From the NCBI RefSeq assembly GCF_002251795.1, contig NZ_NOXU01000022.1:124001-188000 (forward strand): 64,000 nt of DNA, in the 5' to 3' direction. The stretch is from Niveispirillum lacus (GTDB lineage Bacteria; Pseudomonadota; Alphaproteobacteria; Azospirillales; Azospirillaceae). Position numbers and translations under genes: made by a program. This document shows positions 24,277 to 33,370 of this stretch, in pieces. The notes beneath the pieces were generated by a model. It made no database searches, was not told the DNA's origin, and saw only the letters and a program-made list of their open reading frames with translations. Every line of letters starts with the position of its first letter. Positions within the stretch are counted from its first letter, which is position 1.

Positions 24277-25052
24277 GAGGTGCGCTGCAATATTTCTCTG
24301 ACCTTCGCGATGCGCGCAAATCGGAAAAACGCAATGATGGCAGCCAGTTCCAGGCCATAAAGACCGAATACCCAGTAGCCTTTCAAGAAAAAGTAACGGA
24401 ACAGATTGATGGGGAACTCGGTCACCGATCGCAGGGCGCCGTAGCGTCGCCCCTTGCCGCGCGACACAATCTCGTCAGCCTGGGCGGTGGAATACCGGTT
24501 CAGCTTGTTGATCAGGTCGCTATGGCTGCGGATGGAATAGTGCATGATGATCGGTGCCAGCGCCCTGACAGAGCCACTGTGCATCTCCACCGCGTCATGG
24601 GTGGTGCTGTTGGCGAAGCGGCCATGGCGGCGATCATAGAGGCGGATATAATTATGCCGCGGCGCAAAACGGTGGGGCCGCCGCTGATGCGGCAGAACCA
24701 TCACCGTGCGGATGCGATAGGCTTGATGGGCTGGCATTCGGCCGTCTGCAAACAGAGCACGGATCGCTGCCTCCAGTTCCGGTGCCGGTACCTCATCCGC
24801 ATCCAGATTCAGCAACCAATCATGTCGGCATTGTTCCTCGGCAAAGCGCTTCTGCGGGCCATAGCCGGGCCAGTCATGATGGATGACGTGGGCACCCAGG
24901 GAACGGGCCACGTCCTGTGTGCCATCGGTGCTGCCGCTGTCCACCACCACTATCTCGTCCACCCAGTCGCGGACGGCCGTGATGACAGGTCCGATCCGGT
25001 CGGCCTCGTTCAGGGCGATGATAAAGACGGAAAGGGGAAGTTTGTCGGGCAT
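24273..25052 (-). CDS. Family-2 glycosyltransferase (LPS core type)
   Basis: A 259-residue glycosyltransferase of the WaaE/KdtX type. It has the GT2 start LSVFIIALNEADRI, the nucleotide-sugar motif VVDSGSTDGTQDVA (about residue 40), GYGPQKRFAEEQ, the metal-binding WLLNLDADEVP (about 82), and a membrane-associated C-terminus (FFLKGYWVFGLYGLELAAI). Family members add a sugar to lipopolysaccharide core or related glycolipids at the inner membrane. It lies 70 bases after bchJ on the same strand; operon linkage is possible. A decayed partial copy lies at 30219-30501, indicating an ancient duplication or a second allele. Confidence 0.9.
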   Translation of the reverse strand: MPDKLPLSVFIIALNEADRIGPVITAVRDWVDEIVVVDSGSTDGTQDVARSLGAHVIHHDWPGYGPQKRFAEEQCRHDWLLNLDADEVPAPELEAAIRALFADGRMPAHQAYRIRTVMVLPHQRRPHRFAPRHNYIRLYDRRHGRFANSTTHDAVEMHSGSVRALAPIIMHYSIRSHSDLINKLNRYSTAQADEIVSRGKGRRYGALRSVTEFPINLFRYFFLKGYWVFGLYGLELAAIIAFFRFARIAKVREILQRTS

Positions 25053-25122
25053 GAAGAGAGGTTAGCACGTCTATGTGACACCCCGCCAAGGTCCGGATGA
25101 TGCGTTTGTACAGGCGCACCCA

Positions 25123-25746
25123 TTACCAGTAGATCTGGAACCGGCATAAGGGTGCGCCGGCGGCAATGCAGTCTGTCTCTTGGGCTTGTGCCTGCGGATG
25201 GATCAGCACCTCGTACAATCGCTCAAACGCACCGACATAGAAGTCGCAAACCGGTACCCCATCATAGCGGTGACGCCCCATAGGGCTGTTCTGGATGGTG
25301 ATGATCGCGGGAGCAGCCTGCTCCACGGCGAAAATCCCCGACCCGGCAAAGGTCCAGGCATGTTTGGCCACGGCCCACAGCAGAAGCCGGCTGGCCACCC
25401 TGGCCGGCAGTCGCTTCAGCAGCCATTGCGCCGCAACGGGGATACGCCGCTCCAGAAGATAATCACCCGTCAGGCGGCCGGCAGTACGGGCCAGTCGGGC
25501 CGCGTCGGCCGGACCAAACCGCCGGACGGCGGCATGGTGCAGGCGGATGACCTCCTGTTCCGGCACCATCACACCGCGCAAGGCGTCCAGATAGGGCGCC
25601 AGCCCCGCCTCATTCAGCAGGTCTGTGACCCCCCCCTCGCCATGCGCCGTACGGACGGCTTCGACAAGTTGAAGGATGGCATTGGGGCCGATCTTCGCCG
25701 TTGCTGACAGCGGCACCCTCCGCTCAATCATGGCCGTGTGCGACAT
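25123..25746 (-). CDS. bchJ: Bacteriochlorophyll 4-vinyl reductase family protein
   Basis: A 207-residue V4R-domain protein. It carries [18 protein letters not shown] at the N-terminus, [31 protein letters not shown] (about residue 135) and the C-terminal Cys-containing [19 protein letters not shown] and CRFQIYW characteristic of BchJ. BchJ affects 8-vinyl reduction of chlorophyllide in bacteriochlorophyll synthesis, though its direct enzymatic role has been questioned since BciA/BciB were found. The ATG at 25746 has GGAGG three bases upstream and overlaps the 3' end of bchE by 23 bases, so the two are cotranscribed. Confidence 0.88.
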   Translation of the reverse strand: MSHTAMIERRVPLSATAKIGPNAILQLVEAVRTAHGEGGVTDLLNEAGLAPYLDALRGVMVPEQEVIRLHHAAVRRFGPADAARLARTAGRLTGDYLLERRIPVAAQWLLKRLPARVASRLLLWAVAKHAWTFAGSGIFAVEQAAPAIITIQNSPMGRHRYDGVPVCDFYVGAFERLYEVLIHPQAQAQETDCIAAGAPLCRFQIYW

Positions 25747-27361
25747 GGTCCTCCGCCAGTTGTTCTTTGCCGCCGCCGCAGGCCATTGCAACGCTGGTCT
25801 CATCCCGCGCTGCTTTGCGTTTGCGCGCCTTGCGCGCTTTGTCGGCCGCCGCCTCCCAATCATCATCTTCCGGCAGGGCGACCGTCACCCGGTTACGGTC
25901 AAACTTGAAATCGACCTTGCCCTTTGATTGCGGTCCCCAATAATCGACACGGCCAAGGTCATAGAATTTCCGCTCAAACCCGCTCTTCATGAAGGCCTTC
26001 AGGCATCCCAGCATGTAGCGGCGCTTGGTCTTGTCCCTGATCCACGGATAATGCAGGAAGGTCTTGCGCAGATAGAAGCGCCGGTAATTGTTCATGACCC
26101 GGTCCAGCAGTTCGGACCGCTCCATCGCCTCCGGCTTGATGATCGGCGTAACGAAATTGTATTTCTCGAAATCATAGATTTCGACCTTGTCGCCCAGTTC
26201 CTTGAACAGGTCGGAAAAGGGCCAGGGCGTATACATGGCCCAGTTGGCCATGTCCGGATTCCAATCCAGCGCCATCCGATAGGTTTCTTCCAGCGTCTCT
26301 GCCGTCTCGTTCTCCAGTCCGACAATGAACTGTGCCTCGGCAACGATGCCGTTGCGGCGCAGCAGATCAATGGCTTTCTTGTTCTGGGCGATGGTGGTTT
26401 CTTTGTTGAAACGTTCCAGCTTCAACTGCGCAGCGGCTTCCGTGCCCAAGGAGACATGGATCAGCCCGGCCCGGCGATAGAGCGGCAACAGAGCCTCATC
26501 GCGTAGAATGTCGGTGACGCGGGTATTGATGCCCCACAGGACCGGCAGTTTGCGTCGTTCCAATTCTTCGCAGAATTCCACGAATTTCTTGCGGTGGATG
26601 GTCGGTTCCTCATCGGCCAGGATAAAGAAGCCGACTTGATGGTCACGCACCAGCGTTTCGATTTCGTCCACCACCTTGATCGGATCGCGGACCCGGTAAT
26701 TGCGCCAGAATTTCCATTGTGAGCAGAAGCTGCACGTGAAGGGGCAACCGCGTGCCATATTGGGAATGGCCACCCGGACACCCATGGGAATGTACTGATA
26801 TTTCGGCCATTCCAGAATCGCCCAGTCCGGATTGATGGTGTCCAGATCAGCGATGGGCGCTTCTGATGGGGTGGCGACGATTTTGCCGGCTTCCCGATCG
26901 GTGAAGGCGATACCGTTGATGGTGGCGCGGTCCGTCGGCCAGCGGCCTTCCGCAATCGTCCGGCACAGATTGACCAGGATGGCCTCTCCTTCACCGCGTA
27001 CGATCACATCAATCCAGGGGGCCTCGGTCAGGACCTGCTGATACATGAAGGTGGCATGGATACCGCCCAGAACGGTGACCGCACCGGGATGCACCTCCTT
27101 GGCGATCTCCAGAAGCCGTTCGGCCTTGTAAATGGACGGAGTGATGGCGGTGGCGCCGATCAGGTCCGGCTTTTCGGCAGCCAGGACGGCACGCACCTGA
27201 TCATCGCTCAGATTGTTGGTCATGGCGTCGATGAAGGTGACGTCGGTGAAGCCCGCCTGCTTCAACGCACCGGCCAGATAGGCCGCCCAGGCCGGCGGCC
27301 AGTTGCCCGCAATTTCTGCCCCGCCCGAATGGTAGTTGGGATGCAACAGCAGGACACGCAT
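25724..27361 (-). CDS. bchE: Mg-protoporphyrin IX monomethyl ester anaerobic cyclase
   Basis: A 545-residue cobalamin-dependent radical SAM enzyme that forms the isocyclic ring of bacteriochlorophyll without oxygen, taking the oxo oxygen from water. The B12-binding domain spans about residues 1-140 ([32 protein letters not shown]). The radical SAM cluster is in [18 protein letters not shown] (CxxxCxxC, about residue 205), and TPWPFSDLF lies near 390. The C-terminal part is Lys/Arg-rich and ends with [12 protein letters not shown]. The ATG at 27361 has GGGGG eight bases upstream; upstream in-frame codons overlap the putative regulatory sites. It is translationally linked to bchJ and carries two PpsR-like sites upstream. 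Confidence 0.95.
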   Translation of the reverse strand: MRVLLLHPNYHSGGAEIAGNWPPAWAAYLAGALKQAGFTDVTFIDAMTNNLSDDQVRAVLAAEKPDLIGATAITPSIYKAERLLEIAKEVHPGAVTVLGGIHATFMYQQVLTEAPWIDVIVRGEGEAILVNLCRTIAEGRWPTDRATINGIAFTDREAGKIVATPSEAPIADLDTINPDWAILEWPKYQYIPMGVRVAIPNMARGCPFTCSFCSQWKFWRNYRVRDPIKVVDEIETLVRDHQVGFFILADEEPTIHRKKFVEFCEELERRKLPVLWGINTRVTDILRDEALLPLYRRAGLIHVSLGTEAAAQLKLERFNKETTIAQNKKAIDLLRRNGIVAEAQFIVGLENETAETLEETYRMALDWNPDMANWAMYTPWPFSDLFKELGDKVEIYDFEKYNFVTPIIKPEAMERSELLDRVMNNYRRFYLRKTFLHYPWIRDKTKRRYMLGCLKAFMKSGFERKFYDLGRVDYWGPQSKGKVDFKFDRNRVTVALPEDDDWEAAADKARKARKRKAARDETSVAMACGGGKEQLAEDHVAHGHD

Positions 27362-27385
27362 GGCCGTAACCCCCACCCGAATGAT

Positions 27386-27428
27386 TGTCAATCGAGACTG
27401 ACACTCATAGCGTCAATCGTAATTGACA
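27386..27428. promoter_or_regulatory. bchE: Two PpsR/CrtJ-like sites upstream of bchE
   Basis: TGT-N12-ACA lies at 27386-27403 and a near match, CGT-N12-ACA, at 27411-27428, with 7 bases between them. Each contains a 16-base (near-)palindrome of the form GTCAAT-N4-ATTGAC; the second is perfect (27412-27427). TGT-N12-ACA is the consensus of the redox/light repressors PpsR and CrtJ, which bind paired sites about 8 bases apart in promoters of bacteriochlorophyll genes. The sites lie 25-67 bases before the bchE start. Confidence 0.72.
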
Positions 27429-27549
27429 TGAATCAAGTGTGGAATTGTTGGCCGGGCAACGGGTTGTTCTGTAAATGATGTGGTCGGTAACCGGATTATG
27501 CGCAGGGTGACGCGGCCCGCCCCTTCGCCGGCGGACCGCCCCGTGCGGG

Positions 27550-29832
27550 TCAGGCCGCGCGAACAGTCGCCAGGAACCGGTCGACCTCGTTCCCCAGCCG
27601 TTCAGCCTGGGCGGAGAGATCAGACGCCGACCCCAGCATCTGGGAGGACGCTGTCCCCGTCCTGAAGGTTGCTTTCTGCACCCCGTCAATGGCCATGGTC
27701 ACGTCACTGGTCCCAGCCGACGCCTGTTGAACATTGCGGGCAATCTCTGCCGTGGCGGCGTTCTGCTCTTCAACGGCCGCTGCAATCTGGGCAGAGATCG
27801 AACTCACATCTTCCACGGTGCGACCGATGGCGCGGATGGCCTCGACTGCATCGTTGCTGATCGCCTGGATGGCGTCGACCTGTGCCGCGATGTCACCGGT
27901 TGCCTTGGCCGTCTGGTTGGCAAGGCTTTTGACCTCGTTGGCGACAACGGCAAAACCCTTGCCGGCCTCACCCGCCCGCGCCGCCTCGATCGTGGCATTG
28001 AGGGCAAGCAGATTGGTCTGGTTGGCGATGTTGGTGATCAACTCCACCACCGCGCCGATCTTCTGGGAGGCGAGGACCAGACCGTTCACCGTCTCGTCCG
28101 TCGCCCGCGCCCGTTCCACGGCAGCCGATGCTTTCTGGGCACTGGTTTCCACCTGGCGGCCGATTTCGGCGATGGAGGCCGCCAACTCCTCCGCCGCGCT
28201 GGCCACGGTTTGCACATTGGCCGATGCCTGCATCGCCGATGCCGCGACGGTCGCCGTCTGCTGTGCGCTGTCATCGGCGGCCGTCGACACTGTTTCGGCC
28301 GCGGTCTGCATCTTGGTGGCAGAGGAGGCCACAACCTGCACGACACGCTTCACATTCCGCTCGAAATCATCGGCCAGTCTGACCTGCTGGGTGATCACCG
28401 ACCAGCTCAACATCGCCGCCACATACCGGCCATTGCGATCATTGACCGCGTTGATCCGCAAGGACACGGTGTCCGGGCCGATCGTCAGGCGTGTGGTCCA
28501 CGGCAAGCGGGCCGTATCCGCGATCACCGACCGCTGGGTTGCCGGGTCCTTGTAGAAAAGGTCAATCGCGGAACCGACCACGCTACCGGCCTTGACCGGC
28601 AGGTGTGCTTGCATCCGGTCCAAGGTCTCCAGCGCGGTTTTGTTGGCATAGGTGATGATGCCGGTGGCCGGGTCGGCAAGCATAACATTGATCGGCATGT
28701 CGTCGGCCATCTGCTTCAGCCGGTAGGCTTCGGCCACGGACGCGCGCAGTCCGATCATGGACCGGTTGAGCCGGGCCACATCGCCATTGCCCGGGAGTTC
28801 CTGGAATGTCATGTCCGTGTCACCGGCCGACAGGCTTTCCAGCTTGCCGGTGACATCGCCCACCGTCCGCGAAACCGACCGCACGACCAGCAGACTGAAC
28901 AGCGTCACCAGGAAGGCCCCGCCGGCCGCCACCGCGATCAATATCCAGGACAGCAGGTTGATGCTGCTGGCAATGGAGCGTTCAGCCTCTTCCGATTGTG
29001 TGCTGAACCGGGCGCGTTGGGCCTCTGTGATCGCGGTGATGGCGTTACCATTGCGGGTAAAATCCACCATCTCGGTGTTGCGCGAACTCTGAATCTCCCC
29101 CAGTCGGCGATAGCCATCGCGGTAGGTGTTCATGCCCGCGACCAGATCGGCAGAACGACGGCCGAACGGTTCAGGCAGGGCTGACCGGATGTCGGTGATT
29201 TTGGCAACCGCCGCCGCAACCCCCTCCATCGCAGCGCGAATATCCGCTTCCGCACTGGTGGAGCGATACCGCATCCCGGTCAACCGCCCCAGTTGCAGAT
29301 CGTCGGCCGCCTGGTTGAGCACGGTCGCCGCGCGGCCATTACCGCCCGCCATCATGGCCCGCGCCAGGGCCTGGGTTTCCGCCAGCAGCGCTGGACCGGT
29401 ACGGTCCAATGTGGCGACAATGCTGGTCCGTTCGGCCACAAATTCCTGCACGTTGGTCCAGTTCTGCCGGTACGCGGCGAACAGTTGAACGATGCGGGCA
29501 TGATCCGCCACCACGGCGGGGTCGGTGCTGCGCCCCATCTGATCAATTGCGGCCCCCACCGCCGCGATACGTTGTTCAACCTGCGGCAGAATGGCCGGGT
29601 CAAATGTGCGCAGCCAGATATTGATCGTGTTGCGCATGGCCCACATCCGGGAGTCGATATCCTGGATATCGTCGGTGCCGGCGACCAGGCCGACATAGTC
29701 GGATGTCTGTTGACGCAATTGTTGCTTGGTCAACAAGGCAATGCCGGCAATACCAACCAGCAGGACGATGGTGACAATCAACCCGCCGACCAGTCGGGCC
29801 TTAATCGAGGCTTGCAGAATCGTTAACATCAT
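27550..29832 (-). CDS. Methyl-accepting chemotaxis protein with HAMP and PAS
   Basis: A 760-residue receptor. TM1 is at about 13-35; a helical periplasmic sensor (about 36-285) with many Arg and Ala follows; TM2 is at about 290-312 ([20 protein letters not shown]); then a HAMP domain. A PAS-like domain (about 370-480) has [23 protein letters not shown]. The cytoplasmic signalling hairpin includes [20 protein letters not shown], and methylation helices flank it. No C-terminal CheR pentapeptide is seen. The receptor feeds CheA/CheW, not encoded here. The PAS domain may bind heme, flavin or a small ligand. Start: the first of two adjacent ATGs. It lies 188 bases upstream of bchE on the same strand, but the sites between suggest separate control. 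Confidence 0.95.
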   Translation of the reverse strand: MMLTILQASIKARLVGGLIVTIVLLVGIAGIALLTKQQLRQQTSDYVGLVAGTDDIQDIDSRMWAMRNTINIWLRTFDPAILPQVEQRIAAVGAAIDQMGRSTDPAVVADHARIVQLFAAYRQNWTNVQEFVAERTSIVATLDRTGPALLAETQALARAMMAGGNGRAATVLNQAADDLQLGRLTGMRYRSTSAEADIRAAMEGVAAAVAKITDIRSALPEPFGRRSADLVAGMNTYRDGYRRLGEIQSSRNTEMVDFTRNGNAITAITEAQRARFSTQSEEAERSIASSINLLSWILIAVAAGGAFLVTLFSLLVVRSVSRTVGDVTGKLESLSAGDTDMTFQELPGNGDVARLNRSMIGLRASVAEAYRLKQMADDMPINVMLADPATGIITYANKTALETLDRMQAHLPVKAGSVVGSAIDLFYKDPATQRSVIADTARLPWTTRLTIGPDTVSLRINAVNDRNGRYVAAMLSWSVITQQVRLADDFERNVKRVVQVVASSATKMQTAAETVSTAADDSAQQTATVAASAMQASANVQTVASAAEELAASIAEIGRQVETSAQKASAAVERARATDETVNGLVLASQKIGAVVELITNIANQTNLLALNATIEAARAGEAGKGFAVVANEVKSLANQTAKATGDIAAQVDAIQAISNDAVEAIRAIGRTVEDVSSISAQIAAAVEEQNAATAEIARNVQQASAGTSDVTMAIDGVQKATFRTGTASSQMLGSASDLSAQAERLGNEVDRFLATVRAA

Positions 29833-30218
29833 GAACCGTTGGGTGGGGGAGCCGTTATAAGGCTATGTAAGTCGTCATCGTGAAAGTGGAAGTGCCCGTT
29901 ACACGGAATCGTCGAAATTTATTTTGAAAAAACTCTGGGACCTTGGTGCGCGACGATAATCGGGCGCAGTCAGCACACAAAAAGCATCATTTTTTTAAAA
30001 ATATGGCTGCGTATCGCCCGCCGACAGAGAGTTCAGATCGTGGCTGCCTGCATCGCCCCGCGATCCGTGCAACAGGATGCAACACATAATGGAGGTGTGT
30101 TTCATCCCCCACGCCTTTCGGACTCCGAAAGCCGCCAACTCCGAATGGTAAAAGGCTGCCGGGTATTGATCTGAAAAGTGTAGCAGAACCCGTCCGTAAA
30201 GTCAGCAGTTCGGGCGCA
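29833..30218. other. Intergenic region upstream of the chemotaxis receptor
   Basis: About 385 bases without a credible gene. The part around 29920-30005 is clearly AT-rich (GAAATTTATTTTGAAAAAAC; CATTTTTTTAAAAATATGG) compared with the surroundings and probably contains the receptor promoter. An inverted repeat, CTTTCGGACTCCGAAAG, lies near 30113-30129. The right edge abuts a degraded glycosyltransferase copy. Confidence 0.5.
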
Positions 30219-30501
30219 GTCATGCGTGGCGCTGTCGGCGAAACGGCCATGGCGGCGATCATAAAGCCGGATGTAATTGTGCCGGGGGGCAAAGCGCTTC
30301 TGTGGGCCATAGCCGGGCCAGTCATTATGGATTATCGTGGCACCCAGCGACCGGGCCCGCGTCTGGGTCCCGTCGCTGCTGCCCGCTATCCACCACCAGC
30401 ACTTTGTCCGCCCAGTCGCGCACGGCCAGGATCACAGGGCCGATGCGGTCGGCCGCGTTCAGCGCGATGATGAAGACGGAGAGGGGGAGTTTGGTGGGCA
30501 G
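30219..30501 (-). pseudogene. Degraded, internally deleted glycosyltransferase copy
   Basis: This minus-strand remnant closely matches the family-2 glycosyltransferase gene at 24273-25052. The 5' part corresponds to the start of that protein (KLPLSVFIIALNAADRIGPV) but the start codon is CTG, a one-base insertion breaks the frame in the VVDSG motif, and about 170 bases are missing from the middle. Homology resumes with the HNYIRLYD/RRHGRFA region and ends near the THDA motif. The deletion junction falls at a short repeated GGC(G)CAAA sequence, consistent with slippage or microhomology recombination. It is non-functional. Confidence 0.8.
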
Positions 30502-30571
30502 GGGGGAAGTATAGCAGGTAAAGGCTGCGGAATGATGGCGGTCTGCCGAAGGGGGCGGACGCAGCCGGGCT

Positions 30572-30961
30572 TCAGGCTGTCTTTGCAAACAGGACCACGC
30601 CCGGCAGACCTTTGAAATGCGTATCACAGGTCAGCAACTCCGCACCTTGCTGGCGGGCAGTGGCATAGACCACGGCGTCGGCGGTGGCCAGCCTGTGCTG
30701 TCGGTGCATCTCCGCTGCCAGCAACACGATCCTGGTATCCAGCGGCACGACCACGCATTTCTGCGTGTAGGCAATCACCTGATCGGCCTGATCTTCCCCC
30801 AGTTCGCGTACCAGCCACTTCGACAGCTCAAGCTGCACAATGGTCGGGACGATGCAGTGGGCCTTGTCCGGGAATGCCGTCCCCAGCTTTCGGCCCAGGT
30901 CACTATCCACCAGCCATTCGATCCAGGCCGAACTATCGACCAACCGCATCGGCGCGGCCAT
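30572..30961 (-). CDS. vapC: PIN-domain toxin VapC
   Basis: A 129-residue PIN-domain ribonuclease. The conserved acidic residues are in RLVDSSAWIEWL (Asp near residue 8), VQLELSKW (Glu about 44), LATADAVVYATA (Asp about 97) and ELLTCDTHFKGLPGV (Asp about 115). VapC toxins cut specific tRNA or rRNA when freed from their antitoxin. The ATG at 30961 shares a base with the antitoxin stop (TGATG), the usual coupling. The pair lies in an accessory patch next to a decayed glycosyltransferase copy. The target RNA is unknown. Confidence 0.9.
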   Translation of the reverse strand: MAAPMRLVDSSAWIEWLVDSDLGRKLGTAFPDKAHCIVPTIVQLELSKWLVRELGEDQADQVIAYTQKCVVVPLDTRIVLLAAEMHRQHRLATADAVVYATARQQGAELLTCDTHFKGLPGVVLFAKTA

Positions 30962-31173
30962 CAATAACGATCCGACCGGTCGCGATAGCCTTCCTTGCTG
31001 GCCCCTCTGGCGATGCCGGCAAGCTGCTCCAACTCGGGCACCGGCATCACCAGAACGCCCTTGCCCTTGGGAATGAACACGAACTCCTGCCCGGCCTCCC
31101 AATGCTGTTCCTCACGAACGGCCTTGGGGATGGATATCTGAAACTTCGCCGAAAGGGTGGCGGTTGCCGCCAT
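30961..31173 (-). CDS. vapB: AbrB/MazE-type antitoxin (VapB)
   Basis: A 70-residue swapped-hairpin (SpoVT-AbrB) DNA-binding protein: ATLSAKFQISIPKAVREEQHW at residues 4-24 and the second strand QEFVFIPKGKGVLVMPV. The C-terminal part (LEQLAGIARGASKEGYRDR) is the toxin-binding tail. GGAGG lies six bases before the ATG at 31173. Such antitoxins neutralise the PIN toxin and repress their own promoter, assisted by the toxin. First gene of a two-gene operon with vapC. Confidence 0.9.
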   Translation of the reverse strand: MAATATLSAKFQISIPKAVREEQHWEAGQEFVFIPKGKGVLVMPVPELEQLAGIARGASKEGYRDRSDRY

Positions 31174-31619
31174 TTCATACCTCCGGAATATCGATGGCAC
31201 CGTGGTAAGAATATATCCGCCGGTCTGGCAAAGCCAGCCATGTTTGGTCGGGCCCTCCGGCCTTTGTAGAGCAAGGCGCACGGATTAACCTGGCGACAAG
31301 CGGGCAGAGAGGCGGGCCATAGCCGTCACAAGCGTGGGAATAGCGGATTTTAAGGGGCAATCGCGCGGCCGCCGGCGACGGCAATTTCGGGCCGGAAGCG
31401 GACGGGTGGGTTTATGGCGCGGGGGTGTAAAGGCTGAAAACACAGCCATCTGAAATGACGGGCCTCGCGCCAGCCATCTTATCTGTGACACGCCCCATCC
31501 AATTGCCTTCTGTCCGCATGCTTCCCCGTTTGATATAATGGGAAGTAGACTGACAGGAGGCGTCTTACAAGGCGGTTGAAAATTAGTGTCGTGCTGCATA
31601 GCGATAATGGGAACGGAAA
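31174..31619. other. Intergenic region between vapBC and the XRE-ImmA gene
   Basis: About 445 bases of divergent intergenic DNA without a recognisable gene; short open frames on both strands show no motif. It should hold the vapB promoter to the left and the XRE-ImmA promoter on the right (see 31521-31545). Confidence 0.5.
31521..31545 (+). promoter_or_regulatory. Putative promoter/operator of the XRE-ImmA gene
   Basis: A perfect TATAAT (31534-31539) is bracketed by inverted arms CTTCCC (31521-31526) and GGGAAG (31540-31545). An operator overlapping the -10 element would suit autorepression by the XRE domain of the gene downstream. The -35 element is weak. The leader to the ATG is about 75 bases. 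Confidence 0.5.
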
Positions 31620-32876
31620 ATGGCTCGCGGCGAAGGGATTAATCCTGAAATACTCATCTGGGCACGAGAGTCCGCGGGTCTAAGCATTGCCGATGCCGCC
31701 GACAAGATCGGTCTGTTGCCTTCCGAGACCGCCTCTGCCAGCGATAAGCTGATCGAATTCGAAACTGGCGTAAAAAGTCCAACTCGCAATCAGCTTGTAA
31801 AAATCGCGGCTGTGTACCGTCGGCCGCTGATTACGTTTTACATGGCCGTTCCACCCCCAAAAGGAGAGCGTGGCGAGGATTTCCGCGCGCATTCGGTTGG
31901 CATTTCCAATCGGGAGAATGCACTCCTTGATGCTCTGCTGCGTGATATTCGCGGCCGGCAGGAGATGGTCCGTAGCCTTCTAGAAGATGAGGATGAAGCG
32001 GTCAGGCTACAGTTTGTAGGGGCGGCGAGTATCTCGGATGGTGTCCATTCGGTCGCACGTAGAATCAATGATGCGCTGGGGCTGCCAGAGACTGGACAGG
32101 GTCGCCCCGGTGGACCTGATAGTCTGTTCAAGGACCTGCGCTCACGCTGTGAGCATCTCGGAGTTTTCGTCCTCCTTGTCGGTAACCTGGGATCTCACCA
32201 TTCAGCTCTAACTGATTCCGTTTTCCGTGGATTTGCCTTAGCCGACGAAGTCGCTCCCTTTATCGTCATCAATGACCAGGACGCCAGGGCTGCACGAGCC
32301 TTTACACTTATCCACGAGCTGACACACATCTGGATTGGTCAGAGCGGCGTCAGTGGAAGCGCAGAAGATGATGCCGATCCAACGCCTAAGGGGCGGATAG
32401 AGCAATTTTGCAATGATGTCGCCAGCGAGGTGCTTCTCCCATCCGCAGCGTTGGCGGAACGCCCGAGCGGACTGGCCGTCGGCGGGAAAGAAGGTGCGCA
32501 CCGTGTGATCGGCCGAATCGCCGACACATGGAGCGTCAGCGAACCCATGGTTGCGTACCGCTTTCATCGGATGGGATGGATCAGCAGCGTAACATACCGC
32601 CAACTAAGCGCGGATTACGCGGCCAGATGGCGAGCAAACAAGGCCCAAGAAAAGGCCAAGACCAAGGAAAATGAAGGCGGCCCATCCTACTACGTGATTA
32701 AACAGCACAAACTTGGTAATGCCCTGATAGGTATCGTCCAGAGGACACTAAGGGATAACCTCCTCACGCACACCAAGGCTGCAAAGGTTCTCGGTGTCAA
32801 ACCCACTGCGGTCGAGCCTCTCCTGCGCCGCTTCGAGGCCGGTCGTGGTGCTATCTTCATTGAGACGAGGAGATAG
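31620..32876 (+). CDS. XRE-ImmA/IrrE fusion regulator-metallopeptidase
   Basis: A 418-residue protein. Residues about 8-65 are an XRE helix-turn-helix (SIADAADKIGLLPSETASAS; FETGVKSPTRNQLVKIAAVY). Residues about 150-300 are an ImmA/IrrE domain with the zinc motif LIHELTHIW (HExxH, near residue 225). The C-terminal 80 residues hold a Tyr/Lys-rich segment and another helix-turn-helix-like stretch, THTKAAKVLGVKPTAVEPLL. Proteins of this kind regulate and cleave partner repressors or antitoxins in phage, plasmid and toxin-antitoxin systems. It is followed after two bases by a DUF4411 PIN-like gene, a recurrent pair. The local base composition is lower in GC than in neighbouring core genes. Confidence 0.88.
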   Translation: MARGEGINPEILIWARESAGLSIADAADKIGLLPSETASASDKLIEFETGVKSPTRNQLVKIAAVYRRPLITFYMAVPPPKGERGEDFRAHSVGISNRENALLDALLRDIRGRQEMVRSLLEDEDEAVRLQFVGAASISDGVHSVARRINDALGLPETGQGRPGGPDSLFKDLRSRCEHLGVFVLLVGNLGSHHSALTDSVFRGFALADEVAPFIVINDQDARAARAFTLIHELTHIWIGQSGVSGSAEDDADPTPKGRIEQFCNDVASEVLLPSAALAERPSGLAVGGKEGAHRVIGRIADTWSVSEPMVAYRFHRMGWISSVTYRQLSADYAARWRANKAQEKAKTKENEGGPSYYVIKQHKLGNALIGIVQRTLRDNLLTHTKAAKVLGVKPTAVEPLLRRFEAGRGAIFIETRR

Positions 32877-32878
32877 TC

Positions 32879-33370
32879 TTGCTCTACCTTCTCGACGCAA
32901 ACGTGCTTATCCGTGCCCACGAAGATTACTATCCCATCGACCGCGTGCCGCAGTTCTGGGATTGGCTTTTAAAGGTTGCCGATGCTGGACATGTAAAAAT
33001 GCCGTTTGAGATACACGATGAAATCGCGATTTCGAACGGCCCTTTGAAAGACTGGATATGTGAAGCCGAGGCGAAGAAAAAATTGATATTGGATGAGCAA
33101 GTATCCAAGGACTTGCTCCACAAAGTCTTGTCCATTGGCTATGCCCCGGATTTGACCGATAGCGAATTGGAAATGGTCGGTCGGGATCCATTTCTTATCT
33201 CGTATGCGTTAGTGACAGCCGACCGGGTGGTTGTCACCAAGGAAGTGTCGAAACCTAGTAAACAGCGTGCAAACCGGAAGGTCCCAGATGTTTGTAACTC
33301 GGTTGGCGCCGCATGGATGAAGGATTTTGAATTCTTCCGTGCCATGAATTTCAACACAAGTACAAAATAA
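32879..33370 (+). CDS. DUF4411 PIN-like toxin candidate
   Basis: A 163-residue protein of the DUF4411 family, related to PIN nucleases: MLYLLDANVLIRAHEDYYP with the first acidic site (Asp about 6), WDWLLKVADAGHVKMPFEIHDEI with a second, and RDPFLISYALVTADRVVVTKE with a third. The start codon is TTG, with GGAG six bases upstream, 2 bases after the XRE-ImmA stop. The partner is likely its antitoxin/regulator, making a two-gene toxin-antitoxin or defence-type module; DUF4411 proteins often accompany XRE-ImmA genes. The RNA or DNA target is unknown. Confidence 0.82.
   Translation: MLYLLDANVLIRAHEDYYPIDRVPQFWDWLLKVADAGHVKMPFEIHDEIAISNGPLKDWICEAEAKKKLILDEQVSKDLLHKVLSIGYAPDLTDSELEMVGRDPFLISYALVTADRVVVTKEVSKPSKQRANRKVPDVCNSVGAAWMKDFEFFRAMNFNTSTK

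Noticed and set aside
27727-29184. Open frame of 485 codons opposite the chemotaxis receptor
   Set aside because: Antisense shadow rich in Arg, Gly and His with no motif; the opposite strand is a clear MCP.
31174-31619. Small genes in the vapB to XRE-ImmA gap
   Set aside because: Short open frames lack ribosome sites and motifs, and the region contains the expected promoters.
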